This document shows, one piece after another, positions 27,101 to 34,954 of a DNA stretch of 64,000 nt. Position numbers and translations under genes: made by a program. The notes under the pieces are model-generated. The model was not told the origin of the DNA, did no database searches, and saw nothing but the letters and a program-made list of their open reading frames with translations. How positions within the stretch are numbered: the first letter of the stretch is position 1; each line of letters opens with the position of its first letter. Origin of the DNA: Acidobacteriota bacterium. Its GTDB lineage: Bacteria; Acidobacteriota; Terriglobia; Acidiferrales; UBA7541. The stretch lies in the NCBI GenBank assembly GCA_013289955.1, contig JABCYZ010000009.1, positions 1 through 64,000 on the forward strand, given 5' to 3'.

Positions 27101-27618
27101 AACAACAACAGCGTGCTGAAGTCGCGTCCATTCAACGGCAACTCATTGACCTTTTGGCTGGAGAGTTTCTCGCCGTTTGTTCCGCTGGCTGCGCTCGAAG
27201 TTGTGCCCGGGTTCCCATTCGAGGCTCCCGCTGAAGTTTGCGGATCGGCTCCGATCGACAGCACGTTTTGATCGGATACCGTCAGCATGACTGCTGTGCC
27301 GGTGATATCCACTCCAATGGACGCTGTCGGACCTCGCCCGGGCAGTTGCACGCTGACGCGATTTGGCCCGGGTCGAATATCCCGAATCGCGAACCTTCCG
27401 TCGCTTCCCGTCACTGCTGTCGTTTTCTGGTTAGCGGCCGCCGTGTATACCGTTACCTTCGCTCCGGCCACAGGTTCACCGGCAGCCGTGCGTACGACAC
27501 CGGTCCACGCTGGCGCAGACGGAGAACTCTGTTGCGCTTCAAGCGAGACCGCGACCATCAGTCCCAGCAGAAAACATCTCTCTGCCAGTCGGAAGGCCTT
27601 ATGAAAGGTTCGAGCCAT
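24151..27618 (-). CDS. Oar-like TonB-dependent receptor with N-terminal carboxypeptidase-regulatory domain
   Basis: The protein has 1155 residues from ATG 27618, chosen because AAAGGA lies eight bases upstream; the frame is open 25 codons further. A signal peptide (CFLLGLMVAVSLEAQQ) is followed by a carboxypeptidase-regulatory-like Ig domain (WTGVVRTAAGEPVAGAKVTV) and a plug domain (VNELPLNGRDFSTLLLLAAG and QFAINGQRGVEAVFAMDDAD). The remainder is a long beta-barrel ending QFSLKLIY, an outer-membrane-type C-terminus. The LNGRDFS motif is hallmark of the acidobacterial Oar/TonB carboxypeptidase-like receptors. It likely imports a polymer breakdown product or protein-derived ligand; the substrate is unknown. 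No partner lipoprotein is beside it. Confidence 0.9.
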   Translation of the reverse strand: MARTFHKAFRLAERCFLLGLMVAVSLEAQQSSPSAPAWTGVVRTAAGEPVAGAKVTVYTAAANQKTTAVTGSDGRFAIRDIRPGPNRVSVQLPGRGPTASIGVDITGTAVMLTVSDQNVLSIGADPQTSAGASNGNPGTTSSAASGTNGEKLSSQKVNELPLNGRDFSTLLLLAAGTMTDVNGQTNFTQQFAINGQRGVEAVFAMDDADVSDPEMGGSTFTNFNVDAIQELRSSSGWMPADIGRGAAGFTNIVTRSGKSGFHGSFFEFLRNSALDARNYFDHPSIADPGRIPPFRRNEFGFTNGGPVVLPNVYDGRDRTFYFVQYQGFRQVLGTTQVLAVPTAAERRGQDVVTYPDGSTDTLQVPVNPAIAAVLDRYPLPNDPTGPFGARTYAAPSNVNTDTDQFSIRIDQKVGAKGQLFGRFNYDNLTGPTTNPDQTLLDPSFGVQYVDRQRNGVITYTRTVSPRFLWSTSLSFTRTTPSFVTQNHTDPALKFNDGLYEAYNSAAGSVMSAFGNLFQLQLNFAWTTARHALKWGTEARLNRDTTYFGISPNGEYDFGGGTVYSPVFIPSASGRHDVQPGQPLPDTLSSLLLGFPYAYTIAVAPPYASDGAHIGPAAINRNDVNAYVEDIWKISPHWTLEYGLRYELYTPISERARRTSSFLDSFPPAGVGQEYLINPQPTYQTDGNGWGPRVQVEWNAPLAVHVHMGGAITVIPPNIWQDNLLTGSTPYVVYPRVNAAQNGEISYGFQITPDELPQVYNTAGGNVLASGDPKKVPANTVMDVNRYQQDLAALAPGNQLSLLSLSGIDRRFGNGYLQTWTLGLERAFGGLTADVAYVGTSAFRLPSMSYPNAYPGADSEFARFTDFDSSGAVTGGFGFESVMTATAHSSYNALQTSLSGNVGHGGPSLEAGYTWGKSLDDVSGILGGTGSTGAVTLFSPQNPFDPQAERGPSSFDVTNAFTLSAAQDLHFEHWGLQSDRTQLLTKGWEFLSISTITSGSPFTVYSGIQQTGAGTIGADRPDQIGIPDLSSAGSSTRSRDDYFGRGANNASFFSIPIGIQGGTGPNSGRFGTLGRNTFRGPAYYDFDFALIKTTPIGHRENGLERADLQFRGEFFNLFNIVNMGLPANIIEGTGFGMISKTAGTSRQVQFSLKLIY

Positions 27619-27781
27619 TGCGTGTTCCTTTGCGTGGCGGAATTCATACATGACAAATTTCCTCAAGTGAAGACGGAACGCCATCGAGTGCATGAAGCCT
27701 TTGATCGCGCAGCATAGAGCCTTGTCCCGGTCCCTCTTATGTCGACACGGCGTACCTATAGAAGTGTCGAACCGCTTCGGT

Positions 27782-28579
27782 TTATGTACTTGTGACTTCT
27801 ATGCCTTGGGAGCGGTAGGGATCCAGGACATCTTCGCCTGATGCATCGGTGATCAAACGTGTCAGTCGGGAAGCAGGACCGACCAGGTAAGGCAGTGATG
27901 TCCCCATTTTCCCAAGTGAAATCAGGCCAACCACTTCCGTTGAAGCCCCTATCATCGCTTGCTTCACGTACGCTTCTTCCCGGTCGCCGACGGTTATTCC
28001 GACCTCCGGGTGCAAACTGCACATTCCGAGAAAACACAGATCGGCGCGAATGGATTCGACTTGACGAATGGTCTCGATGCCCGTCGTAACCCGCGCTTCC
28101 TTAAGAAAATTTCCTCCGAGCATCAGCACGCTCAACTTCGGATGATCCGCCAACGCCAGCGCAAGCGGTGGGCTGTTGGTAACAATCGTCGCCGAACGCT
28201 CTCTTGAAAGGTAGGAAGCAATTCTTAGATTAGTCGTACCTCCATCAATCAGCACCACCTGGCGGTCGCGGATCATGGCAGCGGCTGCTCGAGCAATTCC
28301 GATCTTGCTCTCCGTGTCGATTTGTTGGCGAGAGACGAAAGGAACGGCCTCGGCGCGGCGAGGCAGGGCGCCGCCGTGTACCCGCTGGATCTTTCCCGAA
28401 CTCGCCAATTCGCGCAGGTCTCGACGAATCGTATCTTCAGAGACCCCGTATCGACTGCTAAGGTCCGCGGCGAGGACTCGGCCCTCACGGCCAAGCAGCT
28501 CCAGGATGTACTGGTGGCGCTCTTCCCTTAGGGCGATTTGGCCTGCTTCCGATTCTGGTTTAAGTGTGCCCATCTGCAC
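27782..28579 (-). CDS. DeoR/GlpR family sugar-phosphate-responsive regulator
   Basis: The protein has 265 residues. The N-terminal DeoR helix-turn-helix reads RHQYILELLGREGRVLAADL and YGVSEDTIRRDLRELA. The C-terminal DeoR sensor domain carries IDGGTTNLRIASYL and the phosphate-binding IVTNSPPLALALAD segment, followed by GGNFLKEARVTTG. Such proteins respond to sugar phosphates. It diverges from the phosphoketolase-acetate kinase operon across about 680 bases and starts just beside a perfect palindrome, so it probably controls that pathway in response to a pentose phosphate or similar. It starts with GTG 28579 or ATG 28573. Confidence 0.87.
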   Translation of the reverse strand: MQMGTLKPESEAGQIALREERHQYILELLGREGRVLAADLSSRYGVSEDTIRRDLRELASSGKIQRVHGGALPRRAEAVPFVSRQQIDTESKIGIARAAAAMIRDRQVVLIDGGTTNLRIASYLSRERSATIVTNSPPLALALADHPKLSVLMLGGNFLKEARVTTGIETIRQVESIRADLCFLGMCSLHPEVGITVGDREEAYVKQAMIGASTEVVGLISLGKMGTSLPYLVGPASRLTRLITDASGEDVLDPYRSQGIEVTST

Positions 28580-28592
28580 GAATACACTTGGT

Positions 28593-28612
28593 TATACGCG
28601 TATATACGCATA
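28593..28612. promoter_or_regulatory. Palindromic site upstream of the DeoR gene
   Basis: TATACGCGTATA (28593-28604) is a perfect 12-base palindrome. It is followed at once by a partial repeat, TATACGCATA (28603-28612). The pair lies 13 bases above the DeoR start codon and would suit a DeoR-type dimer or tetramer binding its own promoter. The match to this protein is inferred. Confidence 0.5.
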
Positions 28613-29250
28613 TTATCCGATTTCTGCAGGATACGGCCAAACGTAGCGCCATACAAGGTCATTCGCAGAAGCGTTTGATTCGGGCAGTCGACCGACGACC
28701 TAAGTTCGGCTTGGCTGGTGAGATAAAGGTGAGGAGGATACCTCGCTCTGATTGGTTGCTATCCTTAATATATATAACGTCAGTTTCGGCGTCTTCGTCA
28801 TGCAATTCCTGGCCTCAGCCCTTCAGAAGTCCATGGAGCCATTCAGCGGCCCGACCGAGTCGCTCAGAAGTGAAATTGCGGCCTCAAGCGACCAGGGTTT
28901 CAAGAAGACACAAGATGCAAAGAATCTCGGATTTTCGAATACTTGGTATCGGCCGGCAATGGACCATGCGGAAGAACGAGAACCCGAAAAAGGGTTTGAA
29001 GATCCGATTGGTCGCGCTGGTATATTTCTGTCCTGCAAAGCTCGATGCTTATGCGCGGCGCGGCATCAAGGGCTATCTGCTCCTGACCCCAGCTGCCGGT
29101 CGTTCTGGCTTGCGCCATTGGAGTTCGCTGAAAGATTCCTAACCGCGGCTATCGCAATTTGTTGGGGGACAACTAGGGATGATCAGAGGTTCGCTTGCGA
29201 GGAGTATCGGACGGCCCGATTTTGTCATCCAAACTACATCTTCAATGGCC
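28613..29250. other. Long leader/intergenic region before phosphoketolase
   Basis: About 640 bases without a recognisable gene. The phosphoketolase frame stays open without a stop for 170 codons here, but those codons (Cys- and Ser-rich, e.g. [14 protein letters not shown]) do not look like a phosphoketolase N-terminus. A 75-codon frame from ATG 28915 ([16 protein letters not shown]...) is unmatched. The stretch AATATATATAA near 28770 may be part of a promoter. I cannot say more. Confidence 0.4.
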
Positions 29251-29254
29251 GGAG
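29251..29254 (+). promoter_or_regulatory. Ribosome binding site that decides the phosphoketolase start
   Basis: GGAG at 29251-29254 sits seven bases before ATG 29262. This fixes the start despite the 170 open codons upstream. Confidence 0.6.
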
Positions 29255-29261
29255 AACCACT

Positions 29262-31646
29262 ATGGCAAGTTCACCCGAGGTTCTGAGACCCCTTTCACAG
29301 GAAGACCTAAGGAAAATGGATGCCTACTGGCGAGCCTGCAATTACCTGTCAGCGGGAATGATCTATCTTCGAGCAAACCCCCTTCTTCGCGAACCGCTGA
29401 AACCAGAGCACATCAAGAATCGGCTCCTTGGCCACTGGGGATCCGATCCTGGCCAATCCTTTATCTGGGTCCATCTGAACCGGCTCATCAAGAAATACGA
29501 CCTGGATATCCTCTACGTGTCCGGGCCCGGCCATGGTGCGCCCGCCACGCTTGCCAACTGCTATCTCGAAGGCCATTACTCTGAGATTTATCCAGACAAG
29601 AGTCCCGATGAAGCCGGCATGCTAAAATTTTTCCGCCAGTTCTCGTTTCCTGGAGGGATAGGCTCGCACTGCACTCCGGAGACGCCCGGGTCGATTCACG
29701 AAGGCGGTGAGCTTGGCTACTCCATTTCTCACGCGTACGGGGCAGCTTTCGACAATCCTGATCTTATCGTCACCGTCGCGGTAGGCGACGGTGAGGCGGA
29801 AACTGGTCCGCTGGCGACTTCCTGGCATTCGAATAAATTTCTGAATCCGATTCGGGATGGAGCCGTTCTGCCTGTGTTGCACCTCAACGGCTACAAAATC
29901 ACAAATCCCACCATCCTGGCGCGTATCCCACACGAAGAACTGGAAGCACTGCTTACCGGTTACGGGCACAAACCTTATTTCGTTGAGGGCCATGACCCGC
30001 TTACGATGCATCAGAAAATGGCCTCAGCCCTGGAGCAATGCATCCTCGAGATTCGTTCGCTTCAGCATCATGCGCGCTCAACTGGCGATGCCACGCGTCC
30101 TCGCTGGCCCATGCTCGTGCTTCGTTCGCCGAAGGGGTGGACGGGGCCAAAAGAAGTTGACGGCCACAAGGTGGAAGATTTTTGGCGCGCTCATCAGGTT
30201 CCCGTGCTTGACCCAGTCACGAATAAAAAAAGTCTCAAAATAGTGGAAGACTGGATGCGTAGTTACAAGCCTGAAGAGCTTTTTGACGCAAACGGAACGC
30301 TCCTCCCCGAGCTAAAGGAACTTGCGCCTTCCGGCACGCGCCGCATCTCGGCCAACCCACATGCGAACGGAGGCCTGCTACGCAAAGAGCTTGATCTGCC
30401 GGACTTTCGCGACTATGCGGTCACCATGAAGGCTCCCGGCGCTGTGTACGCGCCGCCAACCGACGTGCTTGGGCACTTTCTTGCTGAAGTGATGCGCCGG
30501 AACATGAACTCCTTCCGTGTCTTCGGCCCCGATGAGACGGCCTCCAACAAGCTCACCGCCATCTACGCCGCCTCGAAGAAGACCTGGCTCGCCGAATACA
30601 AGCCGGAAGACGCCGACGGCGGTGAGCTTGACGTCGCGGGACGCGTCATGGAGATGCTCAGCGAGCACACGCTTGAGGGCTGGTTCGAAGGTTACGTGCT
30701 CACTGGCCGCCACGGTTTCTTCTCCACGTATGAAGCTTTCGTGCACGTGATCGATTCCATGTTCAACCAGCACGCCAAGTGGCTGGAAAAGTCGAAAAAA
30801 GAACTGGGCTGGCGCGCTCCGGTACCGTCCCTCAATCTCCTCATCACGTCTCTTGTGTGGCGGCAGGACCACAATGGATTCACTCATCAAGATCCGGGAT
30901 TTCTTGACGTCGTGACCAACAAGAGCGCCGACGTAGTCCGCATTTACCTGCCGCCGGATGCAAACTGCCTGCTGAGCGTGGCGGATCATTGCCTGCGGTC
31001 ACGGGATTACGTCAACGTCATTGTCGCGGACAAGCAGGATCACCTGCAGTACCTCAGCATGGAGGAGGCCGTAACGCACTGCACGAAGGGCATCGGCATT
31101 TGGGACTGGGCTTCTACGGACGATTCTAAGGAACCCGACGTGGTAATGGCATGTGCCGGCGATATCGCGACCATGGAGTCACTGGCGGCCGTCGCGATTC
31201 TCAAAAAGCACTTCCCCGACCTAAAGATTCGTTTCGTCAACGTCGTCGATCTCTTTCGCCTTTTGCCTTCGACCGAGCATCCACACGGACTCTCCGACCG
31301 CGACTTTGATTCGCTCTTCACGATCGATAGACCGGTCATTTTCAACTTCCACTCCTATGCCTCGCTCATCCACAAACTCAGCTACCGCCGCAGGAATCAC
31401 GACAACATTCATGTACGGGGATATAAGGAAAAGGGCAATATCAACACGCCGCTTGAACTCGCCATCCTGAATCAAGTCGATCGCTTTAATCTTGCGATTG
31501 ACGTTATCGACCGCGTTTCGCATCTCAGCTCGACAGGCGCACACGCCAAGGAGTGGCTAAAGGACCAAATCGTCGACAGCATCAACTACGCTCACGCCGA
31601 AGGCATCGATAAACAAGAGATTCGCAGCTGGAAATGGCCGGATTAG
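29262..31646 (+). CDS. xfp: Phosphoketolase (xylulose 5-phosphate/fructose 6-phosphate)
   Basis: The protein has 794 residues, the family's usual length. It cleaves xylulose 5-phosphate (and often fructose 6-phosphate) with phosphate to acetyl phosphate plus a triose (or tetrose) phosphate, using thiamine diphosphate. Visible marks: [20 protein letters not shown] near residue 58, [30 protein letters not shown], the ThDP motif [20 protein letters not shown], and [14 protein letters not shown] in the second half. ATG 29262 has a good ribosome binding site. The acetate kinase gene overlaps its last 13 bases, coupling production and use of acetyl phosphate. Confidence 0.95.
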   Translation: MASSPEVLRPLSQEDLRKMDAYWRACNYLSAGMIYLRANPLLREPLKPEHIKNRLLGHWGSDPGQSFIWVHLNRLIKKYDLDILYVSGPGHGAPATLANCYLEGHYSEIYPDKSPDEAGMLKFFRQFSFPGGIGSHCTPETPGSIHEGGELGYSISHAYGAAFDNPDLIVTVAVGDGEAETGPLATSWHSNKFLNPIRDGAVLPVLHLNGYKITNPTILARIPHEELEALLTGYGHKPYFVEGHDPLTMHQKMASALEQCILEIRSLQHHARSTGDATRPRWPMLVLRSPKGWTGPKEVDGHKVEDFWRAHQVPVLDPVTNKKSLKIVEDWMRSYKPEELFDANGTLLPELKELAPSGTRRISANPHANGGLLRKELDLPDFRDYAVTMKAPGAVYAPPTDVLGHFLAEVMRRNMNSFRVFGPDETASNKLTAIYAASKKTWLAEYKPEDADGGELDVAGRVMEMLSEHTLEGWFEGYVLTGRHGFFSTYEAFVHVIDSMFNQHAKWLEKSKKELGWRAPVPSLNLLITSLVWRQDHNGFTHQDPGFLDVVTNKSADVVRIYLPPDANCLLSVADHCLRSRDYVNVIVADKQDHLQYLSMEEAVTHCTKGIGIWDWASTDDSKEPDVVMACAGDIATMESLAAVAILKKHFPDLKIRFVNVVDLFRLLPSTEHPHGLSDRDFDSLFTIDRPVIFNFHSYASLIHKLSYRRRNHDNIHVRGYKEKGNINTPLELAILNQVDRFNLAIDVIDRVSHLSSTGAHAKEWLKDQIVDSINYAHAEGIDKQEIRSWKWPD

Positions 31647-32791
31647 ACATGCAGGTGAAACTGCCCCGAAAAGACGACCTAATCTTCGTGCTTAACAGCG
31701 GCTCGTCTTCGCTCAAGTTCGGCATATATCAACGGGGAGCGAGCGACGAAGAGGCGCTTCTGACCGGAAGCGCCGATGGCATCGGACATAGCAACGGCGC
31801 GTTACACGTCCGTTCTTCCGCGGGGAAACTGCTCCTGCGACGCGAAGGTATCCTCGAGTCACAGAATAATGCCCTCGCCGCGGTTGCTGAGGAAATCCGG
31901 AAGCATATTCATGCCGCGCCAGTAGCAGTAGGCCATCGCCTCGTGCACGGAGGACCCCGTCTCCTTACGCACCAGCCCGTTACGCCGCAAGTTCTGGACG
32001 AACTCCGCTCCGCCACACACTTCGCGCCACTGCACATCCCGCAGGCACTGTCTCTTATCGCTGCCGCGCAGTCCCTCTTTCCTTCAGCGACGCAGTTCGC
32101 CTGTTTCGACGATGTATTTCACCAAACCATGCCGGAAGTGGCATCGCATCTGCCACTCCCAGGGCGCTATCACGAAGCGGGTGTTCGACGCTATGGTTTC
32201 CACGGGCTCTCCTACGAGTCGCTCGTCCATCACTTCGGGGCAAAGCTTCCCGAACGAGCCATCTTCGCGCATCTTGGCAACGGGGCAAGTCTCTGCGCTC
32301 TTCAGAATAGCAAGTCCATTGACACCACCATGGGGCTCACTCCTACCGGGGGAATCCCTATGGGAACACGCTCGGGGGATCTCGACCCTGGGGTGCTTGT
32401 CTATCTTCTCCGCACGGAGCAATTGGGTGCCGACGAGATCGAAGACCTGGTCAATCATCAGAGCGGCCTCTTCGCTCTCTCCTCCGGCGAAAGTGATGTG
32501 AAATCGCTTGAAGATCGCGCCCGCTCCAGTGATCCAGAGGCCACGCTTGCGCTGAACATCTTTGCCATTTCCGTACGCAAGGCAATTGGTGCATACGTTG
32601 CCCTGCTCGGCGGCGTGGACCTTCTCGTGTTCACCGGCGGGATTGGAGAGCACAGCAATTATGTCCGTTCCGCAGTTACAAGCGGCCTGGAATTTCTGGG
32701 CATTACTAGAGACAAGATTATGATTGTCCCTGCAGAGGAAGAACGACAGATTGCACGCCACTGCCGGAGAATGTCAGGCCAGTCTGTGTAG
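31634..32791 (+). CDS. ackA: Acetate kinase
   Basis: The protein has 385 residues. It converts acetyl phosphate and ADP to acetate and ATP. The ASKHA-fold motifs are present: NSGSSSLKF (21-29), [48 protein letters not shown] and FTGGIGEHS. The start overlaps the phosphoketolase stop by 13 bases; a second ATG at 31649 lies just after that stop and would avoid the overlap. No phosphotransacetylase lies next to it, so the acetyl phosphate most likely comes straight from phosphoketolase, as in the bifid-type shunt. Confidence 0.94.
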   Translation: MAGLDMQVKLPRKDDLIFVLNSGSSSLKFGIYQRGASDEEALLTGSADGIGHSNGALHVRSSAGKLLLRREGILESQNNALAAVAEEIRKHIHAAPVAVGHRLVHGGPRLLTHQPVTPQVLDELRSATHFAPLHIPQALSLIAAAQSLFPSATQFACFDDVFHQTMPEVASHLPLPGRYHEAGVRRYGFHGLSYESLVHHFGAKLPERAIFAHLGNGASLCALQNSKSIDTTMGLTPTGGIPMGTRSGDLDPGVLVYLLRTEQLGADEIEDLVNHQSGLFALSSGESDVKSLEDRARSSDPEATLALNIFAISVRKAIGAYVALLGGVDLLVFTGGIGEHSNYVRSAVTSGLEFLGITRDKIMIVPAEEERQIARHCRRMSGQSV

Positions 32792-32878
32792 GAGAAGGGT
32801 CCAGTGCCAGGCAGTGCTGTCGTCGTTGCTGTTCACGCCTCCTGGGCCGTGCGAAGCATCGCGAGCACGAACGGGAGG

Positions 32879-33580
32879 TTAGACGGAACGCTCGATTACC
32901 CGCTGGTCACTCGCAATGAGAGCAAGGGTAGCCATTCCCAGGAAGAGTCCGTGTTCCACTATTCCGACAGTGGAGTCGAGCTTAGCCGCAATTTCCGCCG
33001 GATTTTCGATAGAAAGGCCGGAGCAATCGAGAATCAGGTTGCCTTCGTCGGTGATGTAGCGTGTTCCATCAGGGTTCACTCGAATGGTTGGCGTGAAGCC
33101 AAGCTCGCGGAGCGAGCCACTCACCAATGGAGCGGCCATTTGAATCACTTCCACAGGCAAGGGAAAGCGGCCGAGCTTCTCGACCTGTTTCGACTCGTCG
33201 GCAATCACGACGAACCGCTTGGAAGCGCTGGCGACAATCTTTTCACGCAGGAGTTTGCCGCCACCTCCCTTGATAAGTGCGAGCCTAGGCGCGATCTCAT
33301 CGGCTCCGTCGATTGTGAGATCGAGGCTCGGGCACTCTTCGAAATTGACGAACGGTATGCCGTAGCTTCGTCCGAGGTGTTCGCTGTCCTCGGAAGTGGC
33401 TATGGCGCGAATCTGCAAGCCATGGTCGCGCACCTGTTCGCCGAGAAGCTTGATCCAAAGAGTCGCCGTCGTCCCGGAACCAAGGCCAAGTGTCATTCCC
33501 GGCTCGACCAGTTCCAGCGCCCGCCGAGCGGCACGCAGCTTCATGTCTGCCCGGTCTTCCTCTTTGGTATGCGTTGGCAT
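32879..33580 (-). CDS. rpiA: Ribose-5-phosphate isomerase A
   Basis: The protein has 233 residues from ATG 33580 (MPTHTKEEDRAD), with AAAGGCG upstream. It interconverts ribose 5-phosphate and ribulose 5-phosphate in the pentose phosphate pathway. Motifs seen: GLGSGTTA (32-39), the catalytic-site block LTIDGADEI, KGGGGKLLREK and FVVIADESK. It is convergent with acetate kinase, so the pentose-phosphate entry step lies beside the phosphoketolase shunt but on its own transcript. The longer frame to 33859 is rich in Pro and Arg and not RpiA-like. Confidence 0.93.
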   Translation of the reverse strand: MPTHTKEEDRADMKLRAARRALELVEPGMTLGLGSGTTATLWIKLLGEQVRDHGLQIRAIATSEDSEHLGRSYGIPFVNFEECPSLDLTIDGADEIAPRLALIKGGGGKLLREKIVASASKRFVVIADESKQVEKLGRFPLPVEVIQMAAPLVSGSLRELGFTPTIRVNPDGTRYITDEGNLILDCSGLSIENPAEIAAKLDSTVGIVEHGLFLGMATLALIASDQRVIERSV

Positions 33581-34005
33581 CGCTATTTGCGCCTTTACGA
33601 AGTCCTCATTGCTGCGCAGCCTGGGCCACGCCCATTTTTGAACGGACGAGCAGGCGTGGTTCGACCTCGAGTCGTCCCTCCATTTGAAAGGATTGTATCT
33701 AAAATCGTGTTTAACAGGGCAGCTGTTGCGGGGCACGGCCCGCCCGGCAACAAGCCGGACCTGACGAGATCCCGGGACATGCTCATTACTTCTCGCGATC
33801 GCATCCGGAAATTGAAGTCCGCGGGAAATCCGCAGAGCAAGCCGCCGCGGAAAAGCCATTCGCCGATCTCGACTCCGTCTGGGGTAACGGTATCATTACT
33901 TCCGACCAATGGGCCCAAATCGTGTATCTGACGCTCTGAATCCACGGCTGAGTATCTTCCCGGCGAGCTATCCATCAAATGAAGTTGCAATAAAGGAGCG
34001 ACAAA
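33581..34005. other. Intergenic region upstream of rpiA and the alpha/beta hydrolase
   Basis: About 425 bases with no gene that I recognise on either strand. Open frames here lack family features. It must carry the divergent promoters of rpiA (minus) and the hydrolase (plus). AAAGGAG at about 33991 is the ribosome binding site of the hydrolase. Confidence 0.4.
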
Positions 34006-34809
34006 ATGACCAATTCAAGGAAGGCTATGAGCGTACTACGAGGAATCTCGCAATCCCTCTGCATCGTTTTATCGCTGTTGCTCTGCGGGGCGTTCTCCGC
34101 AGAGAACGAAGCGCATCGCATTCGGAATATTGTTCTGGTCCACGGCGCCTGGGCAGATGGTTCTGGCTGGAAAGGTGTTTACGACATTCTCGTCAAGGAT
34201 GGCTACAACGTCAGCATCGTCCAAGAGCCAGAGACGTCCTTTAAGGAAGACGTGGCGGCTACGAAGCGCGTCCTTGCTCAACAAGATGGGCCCTGCATTC
34301 TCGTGGCTCACAGCTATGGCGGGGCCGTAATTACGGAAGCGGGCACGGACCTATCGGTTGCGGGCCTGGTCTACGTCGCAGCCCATATGCCAGACAGTGG
34401 AGAGAAAGAGTCCGAAGACGGAAAACGCTTCCCGAGTGACCTGAGCAAGTCCGGTGCGATCAAGAAGACGCCGGACGGCTTCACTTATATCGATCCCGCT
34501 CAATTTCATGAGTACTTCGCAGCCGACCTGTCTGCCGAGCAGGCCGCATTCATGGCGCGCTCGCAGGTACTCAACTTCGCGGATAATTTCTCAGCGACGA
34601 TCACCACGGCTGCCTGGAGAACCAAACCGAGCTGGATGCTGGTGGCCGGAAGCGATCGAACCATCAGCCCGGACTTGGAACGCTGGTATGGCAAGCGGGC
34701 CAAGAGCCAGACGGTTGAAGTCCCGGGCGCCAGCCACTCGGTCTACGTGTCGCATCCAAAGGAAGTCGCCGACATTATTGAGAGTGCAGCGCGCGCGGTC
34801 TCGAAGTAG
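34006..34809 (+). CDS. Secreted alpha/beta-fold hydrolase
   Basis: The protein has 267 residues. A signal peptide (ISQSLCIVLSLLLCGAFSAE) precedes an alpha/beta hydrolase of the salicylate-esterase/EstC-like type: oxyanion block VLVHGAWADGSGW, nucleophile elbow VAHSYGG (Ser103), YVAAHMPDSGE, an acid near AGSDRTISPD and the catalytic His in GASHSVYVSHP. This subfamily, common in soil bacteria, hydrolyses small esters; the true substrate is unknown. The ribosome binding site AAAGGAG lies 9 bases upstream. It stands alone. Confidence 0.87.
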   Translation: MTNSRKAMSVLRGISQSLCIVLSLLLCGAFSAENEAHRIRNIVLVHGAWADGSGWKGVYDILVKDGYNVSIVQEPETSFKEDVAATKRVLAQQDGPCILVAHSYGGAVITEAGTDLSVAGLVYVAAHMPDSGEKESEDGKRFPSDLSKSGAIKKTPDGFTYIDPAQFHEYFAADLSAEQAAFMARSQVLNFADNFSATITTAAWRTKPSWMLVAGSDRTISPDLERWYGKRAKSQTVEVPGASHSVYVSHPKEVADIIESAARAVSK

Positions 34810-34954
34810 CTCGGACTCCCATGTTTACCGTAACGATGAAGTCCAGGGGATCAACCGGGGAAAAAGACCGTCCAAGCAAAGCCCAACGCCTTGTGATTAG
34901 CGTGGCGGACCGAGCGCTTGGCAGAAGCCGGTCCGGCTGTAAGCCTTCCTTTCA

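Noticed and set aside
28752..29261. N-terminal extension of 170 residues on phosphoketolase
   Set aside because: The protein from ATG 29262 already has full family length and a good ribosome binding site; the extension is Cys/Ser-rich and unlike the family.
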